Assembly (NCBI RefSeq): GCF_024707125.1
Contig: NZ_JANQAH010000013.1
Location: 69,501-133,500, forward strand
Length of the DNA stretch: 64,000 nucleotides
Direction of reading: 5' to 3'
From: Devosia sp.
GTDB lineage: Bacteria; Pseudomonadota; Alphaproteobacteria; Rhizobiales; Devosiaceae
Position 1 is the stretch's first letter. Each line of letters begins with the position of its first letter. Of this stretch, positions 36,558 to 45,141 are shown piece by piece. A program made the translations under genes and the position numbers. The notes under the pieces were generated by a model. The model was not told where the DNA came from, made no database searches, and saw nothing but the letters and a program-made list of their open reading frames with translations.

Positions 36558-38548
36558 CAGAGCGCTCCAACTGTACGGGAAAATCCCTCAAGCAGGTCGC
36601 GATAGGACCGGGCCGTCGCTTCGAGATCTCGACGCCAGGATGCCCGGCGCGGCGCATGTGCAAGCTGACGCTCAAGCCGCGCAAGAGTATCGAATGAGCG
36701 GGACAGCGACTGGTCGAGCATGGTCATTGCCTCAGGTTCGGGCGCCAGAATAGCCCAGGCGGCATCGTCCAGAAACCGGGCGGCGGACGCTTCCTGTGCA
36801 AGCGTTGCTGCTTTCACACAGCGCGGCGCGCCAAAAAGGTAGCGCGGACGATCGCGAAGAAGGCGTAGCCGGGCTATGCCCGATGTTGCTTCCTCGCTCG
36901 CAGCCATGATGGTTTTTGCATGTGGCAGCAGCGGCGAGCGGACGCGCAGCCGCGAGGCCTCGAAAGCGGAAAGGCGCGCCAGGCGCCGCGCCGCATCGAG
37001 TTCGGGGAGGATGCCGGCAAGATTGCCGCCGGCCCGGCGCAGCGCATCGGCGAGCCCCTGCACCGCACGACCGAGATGGAGCGCCGTTCCTGCACTGACG
37101 CTGAGCGGCCAGAGCCAGAGGAAAACCACGGTGACCACCACATTGCCGATCAGAATGCCGAGGATGCGATTGGTCGCCACGTCGATATCAAAGGCCGGAC
37201 CAAAACCCTGCAGCACGCAGAGGAAGAAGGCCAGGGCCATCTGCCAGCCCATATATTGGACCAGGCTCGACCCGTTCGCGACCCAGGCCGCGACAAAGCT
37301 ACCCGCAGCCACCAGCAGCAGCAAATGGCCGATATCGGTCATGTGCGGCATGAGGAAGACGATGCTGGCAATGCCCATTGCCGCCCCGATGAGACATCCG
37401 GCAATGCGCAGGGCGGCCTTGTGCAGCGTTTCCCCGGTGCTTCCGAGCGCCACATAGAAGCAGGTGATCATGGCGGTGTGGATTTCGAACCAGTTGCGCG
37501 CCGTGTAGATGCCATAGGTGATGAACACCGCCAGCATGGTCTTGAGCGCAAACTGCATATAGGCCGGGTTGGTGAACGTGTCGGCCGGCTCCGCCGCTGC
37601 CTTTTCCGGCTCGGGCAGGGGGACGCGACCCGACCAAAGGTCAGCGAGATTCTCGACCCGCTTCGCCAAGGGTGCCGTGCTCCCTGACGCTGCCCAAAGA
37701 CGCCAGCCGGGTTCAAAATCACGCCGCTCTTCGATAGTCCGGGCAAGTCGATCCAGCCCCTGCGCCAGTGTCCGATCCTCTCCCGCCGCCAGTGCCTCCA
37801 CCAGCAGTGCCTGCACCTCGGGCATCATGGCACCCAACCGCTGGGCTTCCGCCTTGGAATGGAAACCAAAGAGCGCACCGAGACGCGCCGGGGAGGCGAG
37901 TTCGCCCGCCGGTTCTTCCAGCAGTTCCCGCGCCTCTGCGTCAGCGCCAGCCTCGCCCCTCAGCAGCGCCGCGCTGGCCCTCAAGCGCTTGCCGATCGAC
38001 TTTCTGACGAGCGTTGCAGGATTGGGGCCAATCAGCGCATTGACCAGAATGAGCACCGCCATGGGGAAGAACACCACCACCCACATCCAGCTCAATCCGC
38101 GCGACAGCAGTTCGGGAATGGGCACGAAATCGTAGAGCGTCATCACGAAGGCGAAGACAAAACCCACGGTTGCCGCGATCGGACCGGCGCGAGTGGCCAC
38201 GGAAAAATACATGCCGCCAAAAGTGAAGGCGGCCATGAAGCCGAGCCGCAGCATCGGCTCGTCAGCGGCAAATTGCAGGAAGACGAGCCCCAGGAGGATC
38301 CCCACCGAGGCGGCAATGATCAGGGCAATGGCGATCAGAATGCCGCTCGCCGCATTGTCGCGGCTGGCAAAGAAGATGAGATAGCAGGAGAGCGCGGCCT
38401 CAGGCACCTGCTGGCTCATCGCCAGAACCACAACGAGCACACAGCACAACGCCATGCGCAGCGAGGCACCCAGCCGGCCCTCATAGGGGCGCAGCTCGTC
38501 AAGGAGCAGCGCGGTAAGGCCGTATCTAGTGCGCGTCGCCGTCATCAT
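36557..38548 (-). CDS. FUSC family efflux transporter (AaeB-like)
   Basis: A 663-residue inner-membrane transporter of the aromatic-acid exporter/FUSC family. Two blocks of about five to six membrane helices (about 25-170 and 340-490) alternate with cytoplasmic parts, as in AaeB of E. coli, which exports hydroxylated aromatic carboxylic acids. It overlaps the membrane-fusion gene upstream by 23 bases and the outer-membrane gene downstream in TGATG. The substrate here is unknown; aromatic acids are the inference from the family. Confidence 0.88.
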   Translation of the reverse strand: MMTATRTRYGLTALLLDELRPYEGRLGASLRMALCCVLVVVLAMSQQVPEAALSCYLIFFASRDNAASGILIAIALIIAASVGILLGLVFLQFAADEPMLRLGFMAAFTFGGMYFSVATRAGPIAATVGFVFAFVMTLYDFVPIPELLSRGLSWMWVVVFFPMAVLILVNALIGPNPATLVRKSIGKRLRASAALLRGEAGADAEARELLEEPAGELASPARLGALFGFHSKAEAQRLGAMMPEVQALLVEALAAGEDRTLAQGLDRLARTIEERRDFEPGWRLWAASGSTAPLAKRVENLADLWSGRVPLPEPEKAAAEPADTFTNPAYMQFALKTMLAVFITYGIYTARNWFEIHTAMITCFYVALGSTGETLHKAALRIAGCLIGAAMGIASIVFLMPHMTDIGHLLLLVAAGSFVAAWVANGSSLVQYMGWQMALAFFLCVLQGFGPAFDIDVATNRILGILIGNVVVTVVFLWLWPLSVSAGTALHLGRAVQGLADALRRAGGNLAGILPELDAARRLARLSAFEASRLRVRSPLLPHAKTIMAASEEATSGIARLRLLRDRPRYLFGAPRCVKAATLAQEASAARFLDDAAWAILAPEPEAMTMLDQSLSRSFDTLARLERQLAHAPRRASWRRDLEATARSYRDLLEGFSRTVGAL

Positions 38549-39569
38549 CTGCGTCCGCCGCGCCCTGAATCACAACGACTGCGGAGGCCCCCACGCGCAT
38601 CAGGTCAGTCGGTGGCTCGTGCAGCTCCACATAGACCGGGAAGCGTTTGGCCACTTTCACCCAGTTGAGCGAGTTCGAAACGATCGGCAGGCCCAGAATG
38701 GTGGCGGCATCGGCCGAGCGCACGCCCCAGCCGATGGCGGACACGGTGCCCCGCACCGGCACGCGCGTATTGGCCATGACGAAGACTTCGGCCGCATCGC
38801 CCACGGCAATATTGGGTAGTTCGGTTTCGCGGAAAAACGCGACGGCCTCCCATTGGGACGTGTCGATCATGGCAAAGACCGTCTGCCCGGTGATGACATA
38901 TTGTCCCGCCGGCATGGTGAGGCCGGTGACGATGCCGTCAAACGGCGCCCGCACGGTGGTATTGTCGAGATCGCGCTGGGCCAGGGCCACCGTTGCGGTC
39001 GCCGTATCAACCTGCGCCTGCCGTGTATCGAGCGTACCGATCACCTGGCTCGCGCCCTGCGATTGCTGCAGTGCCTGGTCGAGGCTGACGAGAGAGTCGT
39101 TATAGGTCGTGCGGGCCTGGTCCACCTGCTGCGCCGTCACAAAACCCCGGTCGAGCAGCGGCTCCAACCGTTCCAGGGTTTGCCGCGCGAGGTCGGCATT
39201 GAACTGAGCGCGCTCGATCTGCTTTTGCGCCACGTCGGCATTGGACTGTTCGGTGGCGATATTGCGTTCGCCCTGCGCCAGTTCCGACTGGGTGGCGCGC
39301 AGTTCCGCCTGTGCCTGTTCGAGCCGCAGGCGGTAGGGCTCGGGGTCGATCTGGAAAAGAATGTCACCGGCTTTGACCGCGTCATTGTTGGTGACGGCGA
39401 TGGAAATGATCCGGCCTGGCACGGTCGAGGAAATCTGGATGACCGGCGCTTCGATCTCCGCCACGTCCGAGCGCGGGCTGGCAAGTCCGGCGCTCCAGGC
39501 GAGGTAGATCATCACCGCGGTGCCGATGAAAACAGCATAGCCAATGGCTTTTCCCAAGATCGCGCGCAT
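38526..39569 (-). CDS. HlyD-type periplasmic adaptor (AaeA-like)
   Basis: A 347-residue membrane-fusion protein: one N-terminal anchor (ILGKAIGYAVFIGTAVMIYL), a lipoyl half-motif (PGRIISIAVTNNDAVKAGD), a long coiled-coil hairpin (about 90-200), the second lipoyl half (TVRAPFDGIVTGLTMPAGQ) and a beta-barrel. It bridges the FUSC protein and the outer-membrane factor. ATG 39569 in TGATG with the YtcA stop is the start; the open frame to 39791 lies over the ytcA gene and is not coding. Confidence 0.9.
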   Translation of the reverse strand: MRAILGKAIGYAVFIGTAVMIYLAWSAGLASPRSDVAEIEAPVIQISSTVPGRIISIAVTNNDAVKAGDILFQIDPEPYRLRLEQAQAELRATQSELAQGERNIATEQSNADVAQKQIERAQFNADLARQTLERLEPLLDRGFVTAQQVDQARTTYNDSLVSLDQALQQSQGASQVIGTLDTRQAQVDTATATVALAQRDLDNTTVRAPFDGIVTGLTMPAGQYVITGQTVFAMIDTSQWEAVAFFRETELPNIAVGDAAEVFVMANTRVPVRGTVSAIGWGVRSADAATILGLPIVSNSLNWVKVAKRFPVYVELHEPPTDLMRVGASAVVVIQGAADADDDGDAH

Positions 39570-39850
39570 CACGCCACTCCCGACCAGATCATCCAGAAGC
39601 CGATGCCGCCGCTGATGGCAAGGCACAGGTAAACCAATGGTGGCGCTGGCAAATGTTCGTCGATCCTGAGGGCGATCAGCAGCGCGCGGATGATCACGGC
39701 GACGACAATTCCGCCAACGGCGCAGATGATCCAGGCGGGAAAAAAGGATCCGAAGATGGGAATGGAGGGAGGGCCGCCGGCGGCACTGCAACCGGCGAGA
39801 GTCAGGGCGCCCGCGATGGCAGCGGCAGGGCGGATTGCGCGTGGCAGCAT
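39569..39850 (-). CDS. YtcA-like small lipoprotein of the efflux operon
   Basis: A 93-residue membrane protein: lipoprotein signal ending LTLAGC, the phrase PSIPIFGSFFPAWIICAV and two hydrophobic segments. This matches the YtcA family, small proteins encoded next to AaeA/AaeB-type pumps with unknown function. GGGAGG precedes ATG 39850. It is the first gene of a four-gene operon (this gene, adaptor, FUSC, outer-membrane factor) held together by overlapping starts and stops. Confidence 0.8.
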   Translation of the reverse strand: MLPRAIRPAAAIAGALTLAGCSAAGGPPSIPIFGSFFPAWIICAVGGIVVAVIIRALLIALRIDEHLPAPPLVYLCLAISGGIGFWMIWSGVA

Positions 39851-39951
39851 CGGGGTGGCCTCCCGTTGGTTCCTGCTGATTTACCCGCGCGAAAACGCAA
39901 CCGGCAAGAGCGGAAGGGCTAGAACGTTGAGAGACAATGAAGATTGGGAAG

Positions 39952-40027
39952 TGGTGCCCGAGACCGGAATCGAACCAGTGACACGCGGATTTTCAATCCG
40001 CTGCTCTACCAACTGAGCTACTCGGGC
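39952..40027 (-). tRNA. tRNA-Phe (GAA)
   Basis: The minus strand folds as a full cloverleaf of 76 bases: acceptor GCCCGAG/CTCGGGC, D arm GCTC..GAGC, anticodon loop TTGAAAA (anticodon GAA) and T arm with GGTTCGATTCC. CCA is encoded. It lies downstream of yacG as in other Hyphomicrobiales. Confidence 0.97.
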
Positions 40028-40163
40028 ATCTTTTCGCGAGCCATCGGCTGCGAGCCACGGGCCTTATAGGAGATCGTTTTTGTGCGCGCAAGCGCGAAAA
40101 CGTCATGTGGATAAAGAGGCTAGTTCGTTAGCAGACTGTTACCCGCGAGCCCGGCCAAAGTGC

Positions 40164-40331
40164 CTATTCGTCATCGTTTTCGACGGGCGGCTCGTCATCC
40201 CGCGCGGGGATGACATAGGAGCCGGTGAGCCAGCGATTGAGATCGACATCGGCACAGCGTTTTGAGCAGAAGGGCTTGAACTTGTCGACCGCTGGCTTGC
40301 CGCAGATCGGGCATTTCTTTTGCGGGTCCAT
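40164..40331 (-). CDS. yacG: DNA gyrase inhibitor YacG (zinc-binding)
   Basis: A 55-residue protein with the four-cysteine zinc site CPICG...FCSKRC followed by ADVDLNRWLTGSYVIP, the YacG signature. In E. coli YacG binds GyrB and inhibits gyrase. ATG 40331 shares a TGATG with the maf stop. The acidic tail DDEPPVENDDE is usual. It is too short for a simple ORF cut-off but the family match is clear. Confidence 0.92.
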   Translation of the reverse strand: MDPQKKCPICGKPAVDKFKPFCSKRCADVDLNRWLTGSYVIPARDDEPPVENDDE

Positions 40332-40969
40332 CAGACGCCCGTCAGGCTCGACTGATTGAGCCAGTTGAAATGCACGGGATAGCCTTCGCCGGCGAGAAGT
40401 TGGGTGACTTCATGGAGCGGCAGGCCGACGACACCGGAATAGGAGCCCGAGAGTTTTACGACGAACGAGCCGGCAATGCCCTGGATGGCATAGCCACCCG
40501 CCTTGTCGCGCCATTCGGCACTGGCGAGATAGGCTTCCATTTCGCGGGTAGAGAGGCGCTTGAAGCGCAGGCGTGTTTCAACGATGCGCTGCCGCTTGGC
40601 GCCGGAGGGCGTGAGGAGGGTAACGCCGGTATAGACGCGGTGCGCGCGGCCCGAGAGCAGGCGGAGGCAATCGGATGCCTCTTCCATGGTCTCGGCCTTG
40701 GGCAGGATGCGCCGACCGACGGCCACCACCGTATCGGCAGCAAGGACAAGAGCGTCGGAGCCGAAACCGGCGACGCGGGCCTTGTGCTGGGCGGTGAGAG
40801 CTTTCAGTTCGGCAAGGCGACCGGCAAGCTTGCGCGGCAATTCGCCTTTTTCGGGCGTCTCGTCGACATGGGCCGGAACCAGATGCTCCGGCTCGATGCC
40901 GATCTGGTTGAGCAGTGCAAGCCGGCGCGGCGAGGCGGAGGCCAGGATCAGTTCCGGACGGCTGGCCAT
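40331..40969 (-). CDS. maf: Maf-like nucleotide pyrophosphatase
   Basis: A 212-residue Maf/HAM1-superfamily enzyme that hydrolyses non-canonical or selected nucleoside triphosphates to monophosphates. The family start [18 protein letters not shown] and the motif [17 protein letters not shown], with KAGGYAIQG later, are intact. It is encoded between infA and yacG, the usual order in this group, with six bases to infA. Confidence 0.93.
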   Translation of the reverse strand: MASRPELILASASPRRLALLNQIGIEPEHLVPAHVDETPEKGELPRKLAGRLAELKALTAQHKARVAGFGSDALVLAADTVVAVGRRILPKAETMEEASDCLRLLSGRAHRVYTGVTLLTPSGAKRQRIVETRLRFKRLSTREMEAYLASAEWRDKAGGYAIQGIAGSFVVKLSGSYSGVVGLPLHEVTQLLAGEGYPVHFNWLNQSSLTGV

Positions 40970-40975
40970 GACGCT

Positions 40976-41194
40976 TTACTTGAAACGATAGGTGATGCGA
41001 CCCTTGGTCAGGTCGTACGGAGTCATTTCACACAGCACCTTGTCGCCGGCGAGAACGCGGATACGGTTCTTGCGCATGCGGCCGGCGGTGTGAGCGATGA
41101 TCTCGTGTTCGTTTTCCAGCTTGACCCGGAAGGTCGCGTTGGGAAGCAATTCGGTGACCACGCCCGGGAATTCGAGCACTTCTTCTTTGGCCAT
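40976..41194 (-). CDS. infA: Translation initiation factor IF-1
   Basis: The 72-residue OB-fold factor of the 30S initiation complex. It is recognisable along its whole length ([40 protein letters not shown] ending ITYRFK) and has the normal size. It precedes maf on the same strand; AGGAGAA stands before the ATG. Confidence 0.98.
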   Translation of the reverse strand: MAKEEVLEFPGVVTELLPNATFRVKLENEHEIIAHTAGRMRKNRIRVLAGDKVLCEMTPYDLTKGRITYRFK

Positions 41195-41269
41195 ACTTTC
41201 TCCTGGGAAGACCCCCGCGAGCGAAACTGCTCGGCGGCGGCCGCAAATTTGGGCGGAACCTACTGCAAA

Positions 41270-42229
41270 TCAGTGGCTTTGTGAACTACCGGAAACCAAT
41301 GGTTCCAAACGAGTGCGAACGCGGCGTCTGAGACCGTCGCGAAGTTCGCGATAGGCCGACAGAACTACCTCGCGGCTGCCTTCGACGAGCGAAGGGTCCG
41401 GCACCGTCCATTGTTCGATTTCGCCGGCCTCGAGACCCTTGCGGGCCACTGCATCGGGGGCGTCATCGGACAGGGTGATGACGAGATCGAAGCGGTTGGC
41501 AACGAGCTCATCGAGAATATGGGGCGTATGGATCGACATATCAATGCCGATTTCTTCCATGACCTCATGCACGAACTGATCGGCCTTGCCGCCATTGACG
41601 CCAACCGAGCGCGCGATGATGCGGCCGGGGAAGGATTGGCGGGCGAGGGCTGCGGCAATCGGCGAACGCACCGAATTCATCGAGCAGACGAATAGCACCG
41701 AGGGCAGTTCGCTCGTCGCTTCATCGATGCGGCTTGCATAGGGCTGCACGGCGCAAATCAAGGTGAAAAGGCGCCGCGCCGTGTTGAGATCGATGATGAT
41801 CTTGTTGTTGAGCCGCGTGCGCAAAAGCTCGGCCGCCTCGTTGTGCATGCCGCGTCGCGCCATGTCGACGGTTTCGATCTGGAACGGTTGGGCGGAGCGG
41901 ATCGCCTCGTAATAAGCATCGCGAATACGAAAATAGTCGCGGATCAGTCGGCGAAACGGGGTCAGCGAAATGTAATGCGCAGCGATCGGCTGGAAGGTTT
42001 CGGGGTGGCGCACGTCGAGCACGATGGAATTGCCGATGATTGAGACGTGGAGCGCATAGGGGCCTTCGGCGGCAACGCGGGCGGGACGAAAGCTGTTGGA
42101 TTCGAGGAGGTCATAAATGGCGATGCGCCATTCGTGCACCTCGTCGGGATTGATCGAGGTGATCGTATTGGGGTCGAGCGTGACGGTGACCAGACGATTG
42201 GTGCTGGATGCCGCCTCGCTTGTGCCCAT
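41270..42229 (-). CDS. UPF0262 protein fused to low-molecular-weight phosphatase domain
   Basis: A 319-residue protein of two parts usually encoded by neighbouring genes. Residues 1-165 are UPF0262 (VHEWRIAIYDLLESNSF, SLTPFRRLIRDYF, DMARRGMHNEAAELL, TARRLFTLIC). Residues 175-319 are a low-molecular-weight protein tyrosine phosphatase/arsenate reductase-type domain with the P-loop C182-SMNSV-R188 and WTVPDPS as likely acid loop. In Brucella and Rhizobium the UPF0262 protein stops after the TARRLFTL helix and a separate phosphatase gene follows. Here the frame continues through about ten linker residues without a stop. ATG 42229 is my start; TTG 42241, overlapping the hisD stop, is possible. 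Confidence 0.88.
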   Translation of the reverse strand: MGTSEAASSTNRLVTVTLDPNTITSINPDEVHEWRIAIYDLLESNSFRPARVAAEGPYALHVSIIGNSIVLDVRHPETFQPIAAHYISLTPFRRLIRDYFRIRDAYYEAIRSAQPFQIETVDMARRGMHNEAAELLRTRLNNKIIIDLNTARRLFTLICAVQPYASRIDEATSELPSVLFVCSMNSVRSPIAAALARQSFPGRIIARSVGVNGGKADQFVHEVMEEIGIDMSIHTPHILDELVANRFDLVITLSDDAPDAVARKGLEAGEIEQWTVPDPSLVEGSREVVLSAYRELRDGLRRRVRTRLEPLVSGSSQSH

Positions 42230-42237
42230 CGAAATGC

Positions 42238-43530
42238 TCAACGGTTGAGCCGAATCGAAATGGAGCGCCCGTGGCCATCGAGCGCTTCGACTTCGGCGAT
42301 GGTGACCGCCGCTTCGGCGAGGGCCGAGAGCGATGAGGGCGTGCAGCCCAAGATTGAAGTGCGCTTGACGAAATCGAGCACGCCGAGGCCCGAAGCAAAG
42401 CGCGCCGAGCGGGCCGTGGGCAAGACGTGGTTGGAGCCGCCGACATAGTCGCCGATGGCTTCGGGCGTGTGGTGGCCCAGAAAGATCGCGCCAGCGTGGC
42501 GAATGGCCGGGACAAGCGATTGCGGGTCGTCGATCGCCAGCTCCACATGCTCGGAGGCGATACGATTGGCGAGGTTGGTCGCGGTTTCGAGCGAATCGAC
42601 GGTGATGACAGCGCCGAATTCGTCCCAGCCTTCCCGAGCGATGGATTCCTTGGGGAGGAGGCTCAACTGCCGGTCGACTTCGGCCTCTACGGCATCGGCC
42701 AATTTTTCATCGGTGGTGACGAGGATCGACTGGGCGCCGCCGCCATGTTCGGCCTGGGCGATGAGATCGGCGGCGACCCAGGCGGGATTGGCCGAGTGGT
42801 CGGCAATGACGAGCACTTCCGATGGGCCGGCGATGAGGTCGATGCCGACCTGTCCGAACACCTGCCGCTTGGCTGCCGCGACGAAGGCGTTGCCGGGGCC
42901 CATGATCTTGTCGACGCGAGCAATGGCACTGGTGCCATAGGCGAGGGCGGCTACGGCCTGGGCGCCGCCGACCCGGTAGATTTCCGTCACGCCCGCAATT
43001 TGAGCGGCGCAGAGAATGGCCGAGGCCAGTTGCCCATTGGGCGTGGGCACGACCATGGCGATGCGCGAGACGCCGGCGACTTTGGCCGGCACGGCATTCA
43101 TCAGCACCGAAGAGGGGTAGGAGGCGAGGCCGCCGGGGACATAAATGCCGACGGCATCGATGGCGGTCCAGCGCGAGCCGAGCGTGACGCCGAGGGCATC
43201 AGTATAGATGTCATCCTTGGGCATCTGCCGCTCGTGATGCGACTTGATGCGATCATGCGCGGTCTGCAGCGCCTCGCGGACATCTGGGGTGACGCGGGCA
43301 GCGGCTTCGGCGATTTCTTCGGCCGAAAAGCGCAGGGTTTGCGGGGTGACGCCGGCCTTGTCGAACTTGTTGGTCAGCTCGGCCACGGCTTCGTCGCCAC
43401 GGGCGCGCACATCGGCGATGATCCCGGCGACGATATCGCCCACTTCCTGGGAGGCTTCGCGCTTGCTGGCAAGCAGCTCGACAAAGCGGGACTCGAAATC
43501 ATCAGCGGCGCTGTCGAGGCGTAGAGGCAT
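42238..43530 (-). CDS. hisD: Histidinol dehydrogenase
   Basis: A 430-residue zinc enzyme doing the last two oxidations of histidine synthesis, histidinol to histidine, with NAD. The signature region is IDLIAGPSEVLVIAD with the following SANPAWVAADLIAQAEHG; GPGNAFVAAAKRQVFG and the C-terminal SNHVLPTARSARFASGL hold the remaining active-site residues. Its stop overlaps the possible TTG start of the UPF0262 gene, so the two are likely translated together. Confidence 0.97.
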   Translation of the reverse strand: MPLRLDSAADDFESRFVELLASKREASQEVGDIVAGIIADVRARGDEAVAELTNKFDKAGVTPQTLRFSAEEIAEAAARVTPDVREALQTAHDRIKSHHERQMPKDDIYTDALGVTLGSRWTAIDAVGIYVPGGLASYPSSVLMNAVPAKVAGVSRIAMVVPTPNGQLASAILCAAQIAGVTEIYRVGGAQAVAALAYGTSAIARVDKIMGPGNAFVAAAKRQVFGQVGIDLIAGPSEVLVIADHSANPAWVAADLIAQAEHGGGAQSILVTTDEKLADAVEAEVDRQLSLLPKESIAREGWDEFGAVITVDSLETATNLANRIASEHVELAIDDPQSLVPAIRHAGAIFLGHHTPEAIGDYVGGSNHVLPTARSARFASGLGVLDFVKRTSILGCTPSSLSALAEAAVTIAEVEALDGHGRSISIRLNR

Positions 43531-43620
43531 TGGCGGTCCGGGATAGCGGCGAAGTGGAGTGATGCGATCTATCCCGATGGGGAGTTTGATCGCAAGGGGG
43601 AATGGGGCAGGGCGTGTTGG

Positions 43621-43753
43621 AAGGCCCCCTCACCCGGCCCTGCGGGCCGACCTCTCCCCCAAGGGAGAGGTGTCGCTCCGCGACGGGGAGCCCTTCTTCA
43701 CCTCTCCCTTTGGGGGAGAGGTCGACGGCGTAGCCGGCGGGTGAGGGGGCCTT
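43621..43753. repeat. Large imperfect inverted repeat (about 130 bases)
   Basis: Outer arms AAGGCCCCCTCACCC (43621-43635) and the exact complement (43739-43753) enclose a second pair, GACCTCTCCCCC... (43649-43672) against ...GGGGGAGAGGTC (43699-43723), each of which is itself nearly palindromic. The transcript would fold into a long branched hairpin. A related element with different sequence lies at 57928-58033. It sits between hisD and the DUF2948 gene. Confidence 0.8.
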
Positions 43754-43762
43754 TTCTAGAAA

Positions 43763-44197
43763 TCAATCGAGCTTATGTGCCGGCTTTGCCGCCGCGGCCC
43801 AGGCGGCGCCAAGATCAGCCAGCCGTGCCTCAAGCACCTCCACAGTCAACCGCACCGTGCCGCCGCCGGCAAAGGTGATTTCCACCACGCCGGAAACGCC
43901 ATCGGGGGACGGCGTAAAGGTCAGCGCCAGGAGGTTGAGCACGCCTTCGGGCGAGGCCGGATCGAAGCCGGCATAGGCGACATTTTCGACGCGGTCGAAA
44001 TGCAGCCCGGAGCGCTTGCGGAGGCCCTTGCTGCGTGGCTTGTCTTCGGTCCAGTCGTAGCGGTTCATCAACAGGGCAAAGCGCCGGTCGCCGCGGGCAT
44101 AGCCCATGTCGACGGTGCGCACGACGGCATCCTGCACATGGGCGGAAAGCACGGCGAGATCTTCAGTATCAAGCGCCAGTAGCTTGAGATCGGTCAT
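43763..44197 (-). CDS. DUF2948 family protein
   Basis: A 144-residue cytoplasmic protein of the alphaproteobacterial DUF2948 family, recognisable by LKLLALDTEDLAVLSAHVQD, RRFALLMNRYDWTED and VLNLLALTFTPS. Function unknown. It is typically encoded between murA and hisD, and keeps that place here relative to hisD. ATG 44197 fits the family start; the open frame runs ten codons further up. Confidence 0.88.
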   Translation of the reverse strand: MTDLKLLALDTEDLAVLSAHVQDAVVRTVDMGYARGDRRFALLMNRYDWTEDKPRSKGLRKRSGLHFDRVENVAYAGFDPASPEGVLNLLALTFTPSPDGVSGVVEITFAGGGTVRLTVEVLEARLADLGAAWAAAAKPAHKLD

Positions 44198-44324
44198 AGG
44201 GTCAGCTCGCGAAATTGGTTCTGCCACACTTGGTCATGCAGGGGCTGATCTACAAGCTTGAGGGGACGGGGGCAATTGGGGAGCGTCATCGCCACCTGTC
44301 TTGGCGCAGCCTTCTCCCATCCGT

Positions 44325-44397
44325 CGTCATTGCCGGGCTTGTCCCGGCAATCCATCTCGCCTCCGCGTGGACCACCGGGACAAGCCCGGTGGTGACG
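44325..44397. repeat. Intergenic repeat with two strong hairpins
   Basis: TTGCCGGG/CCCGGCAA with loop CTTGT (44330-44350) and ACCACCGGG/CCCGGTGGT with a five-base loop (44371-44393) lie within outer CGTCAT/GTGACG. The style matches the GTCATCCCGG element at 54767 and the one at 6426. It separates the DUF2948 gene from the divergent TetR cassette. Confidence 0.75.
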
Positions 44398-44462
44398 ATG
44401 GAAAGGGGAGGCGGGTTGATGCCCCTCGACGGCGCTCAAGCAGTGTCAGCGAATGTCACTTG

Positions 44463-44486
44463 ATAACTGACCAGTCAGTCAGTTAT
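44463..44486 (+). promoter_or_regulatory. Probable TetR operator
   Basis: ATAACTGAC and its exact complement GTCAGTTAT are separated by six bases (a 24-base site), ending 10 bases before the TetR start codon. The size and symmetry fit TetR/AcrR operators such as TGACN4-6GTCA. It would let the regulator repress its own four-gene operon. Confidence 0.82.
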
Positions 44487-44496
44487 ACTCATCCTC

Positions 44497-45141
44497 ATGA
44501 ACAACACCGACAAGAAATTCCGCCGGCGGGCCGAGGCGCGGCCGGATGAAATGCTGGATGCGGCTTTGGCTGTGTTCTCCGAGAAAGGCTTTGCCGCGAC
44601 CAAGGTGGACGAGGTGGCGCGGCGCGCGGGCGTCTCCAAGGGCACGGTCTATCTCTACTTTCCCTCCAAGGAGGCGCTGATGGAGGGCATTGTCCGGCGC
44701 GCGGTGGCCCCGATTGCCGAACGGGCGGTGCCTGATATGGCCCAGTTTGAAGGCGATCCGCGCCTGCCCATCGCCATGCTGGTGCATACGCTGCAAAACC
44801 TGCTGTCTGATCCCAATAATCTTGCGGTACCGCGGCTGATCCTGCGCGAGATCATGAATTTTCCCGCCATTGCCGAACTCTATCGCCGCGAAGTGTTGGG
44901 CAAGGTGATTCCGGCACTGACGGCGCTGGTGGCGCGCGGCGTCGCTTCGGGGCAGTTGCGAAAGGTCGATCCGGAAATGACCGTGCGCTCGATTGTCGGG
45001 CCCATCGTGGCCCATGTGGCGCTGAGCGAAGTTTTCGGCATGCGGCCTGAAGAGGGGCTGGCGCTCGACCGGCTGGTGGAAAATCACCTCGATATTCTGT
45101 TTCACGGCATTTCGCCTGCGGGCGGAGAGGAGACGCCATGA
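44497..45141 (+). CDS. TetR/AcrR family regulator of the efflux cassette
   Basis: A 214-residue repressor. The N-terminal helix-turn-helix is clear (DEMLDAALAVFSEKGF, VDEVARRAGVSKGTVYLYF, PSKEALMEGIV, to residue about 65); the C-terminal all-helical part should bind the effector, probably a pump substrate. A palindrome lies directly upstream. Its stop overlaps the start of the adaptor gene by four bases (ATGA). Confidence 0.93.
   Translation: MNNTDKKFRRRAEARPDEMLDAALAVFSEKGFAATKVDEVARRAGVSKGTVYLYFPSKEALMEGIVRRAVAPIAERAVPDMAQFEGDPRLPIAMLVHTLQNLLSDPNNLAVPRLILREIMNFPAIAELYRREVLGKVIPALTALVARGVASGQLRKVDPEMTVRSIVGPIVAHVALSEVFGMRPEEGLALDRLVENHLDILFHGISPAGGEETP

Noticed and set aside
42229-42243. 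TTG 42241 as the certain start of the UPF0262 fusion
   Set aside because: It overlaps the hisD stop neatly, but there is no ribosome binding site before it; left as an alternative.
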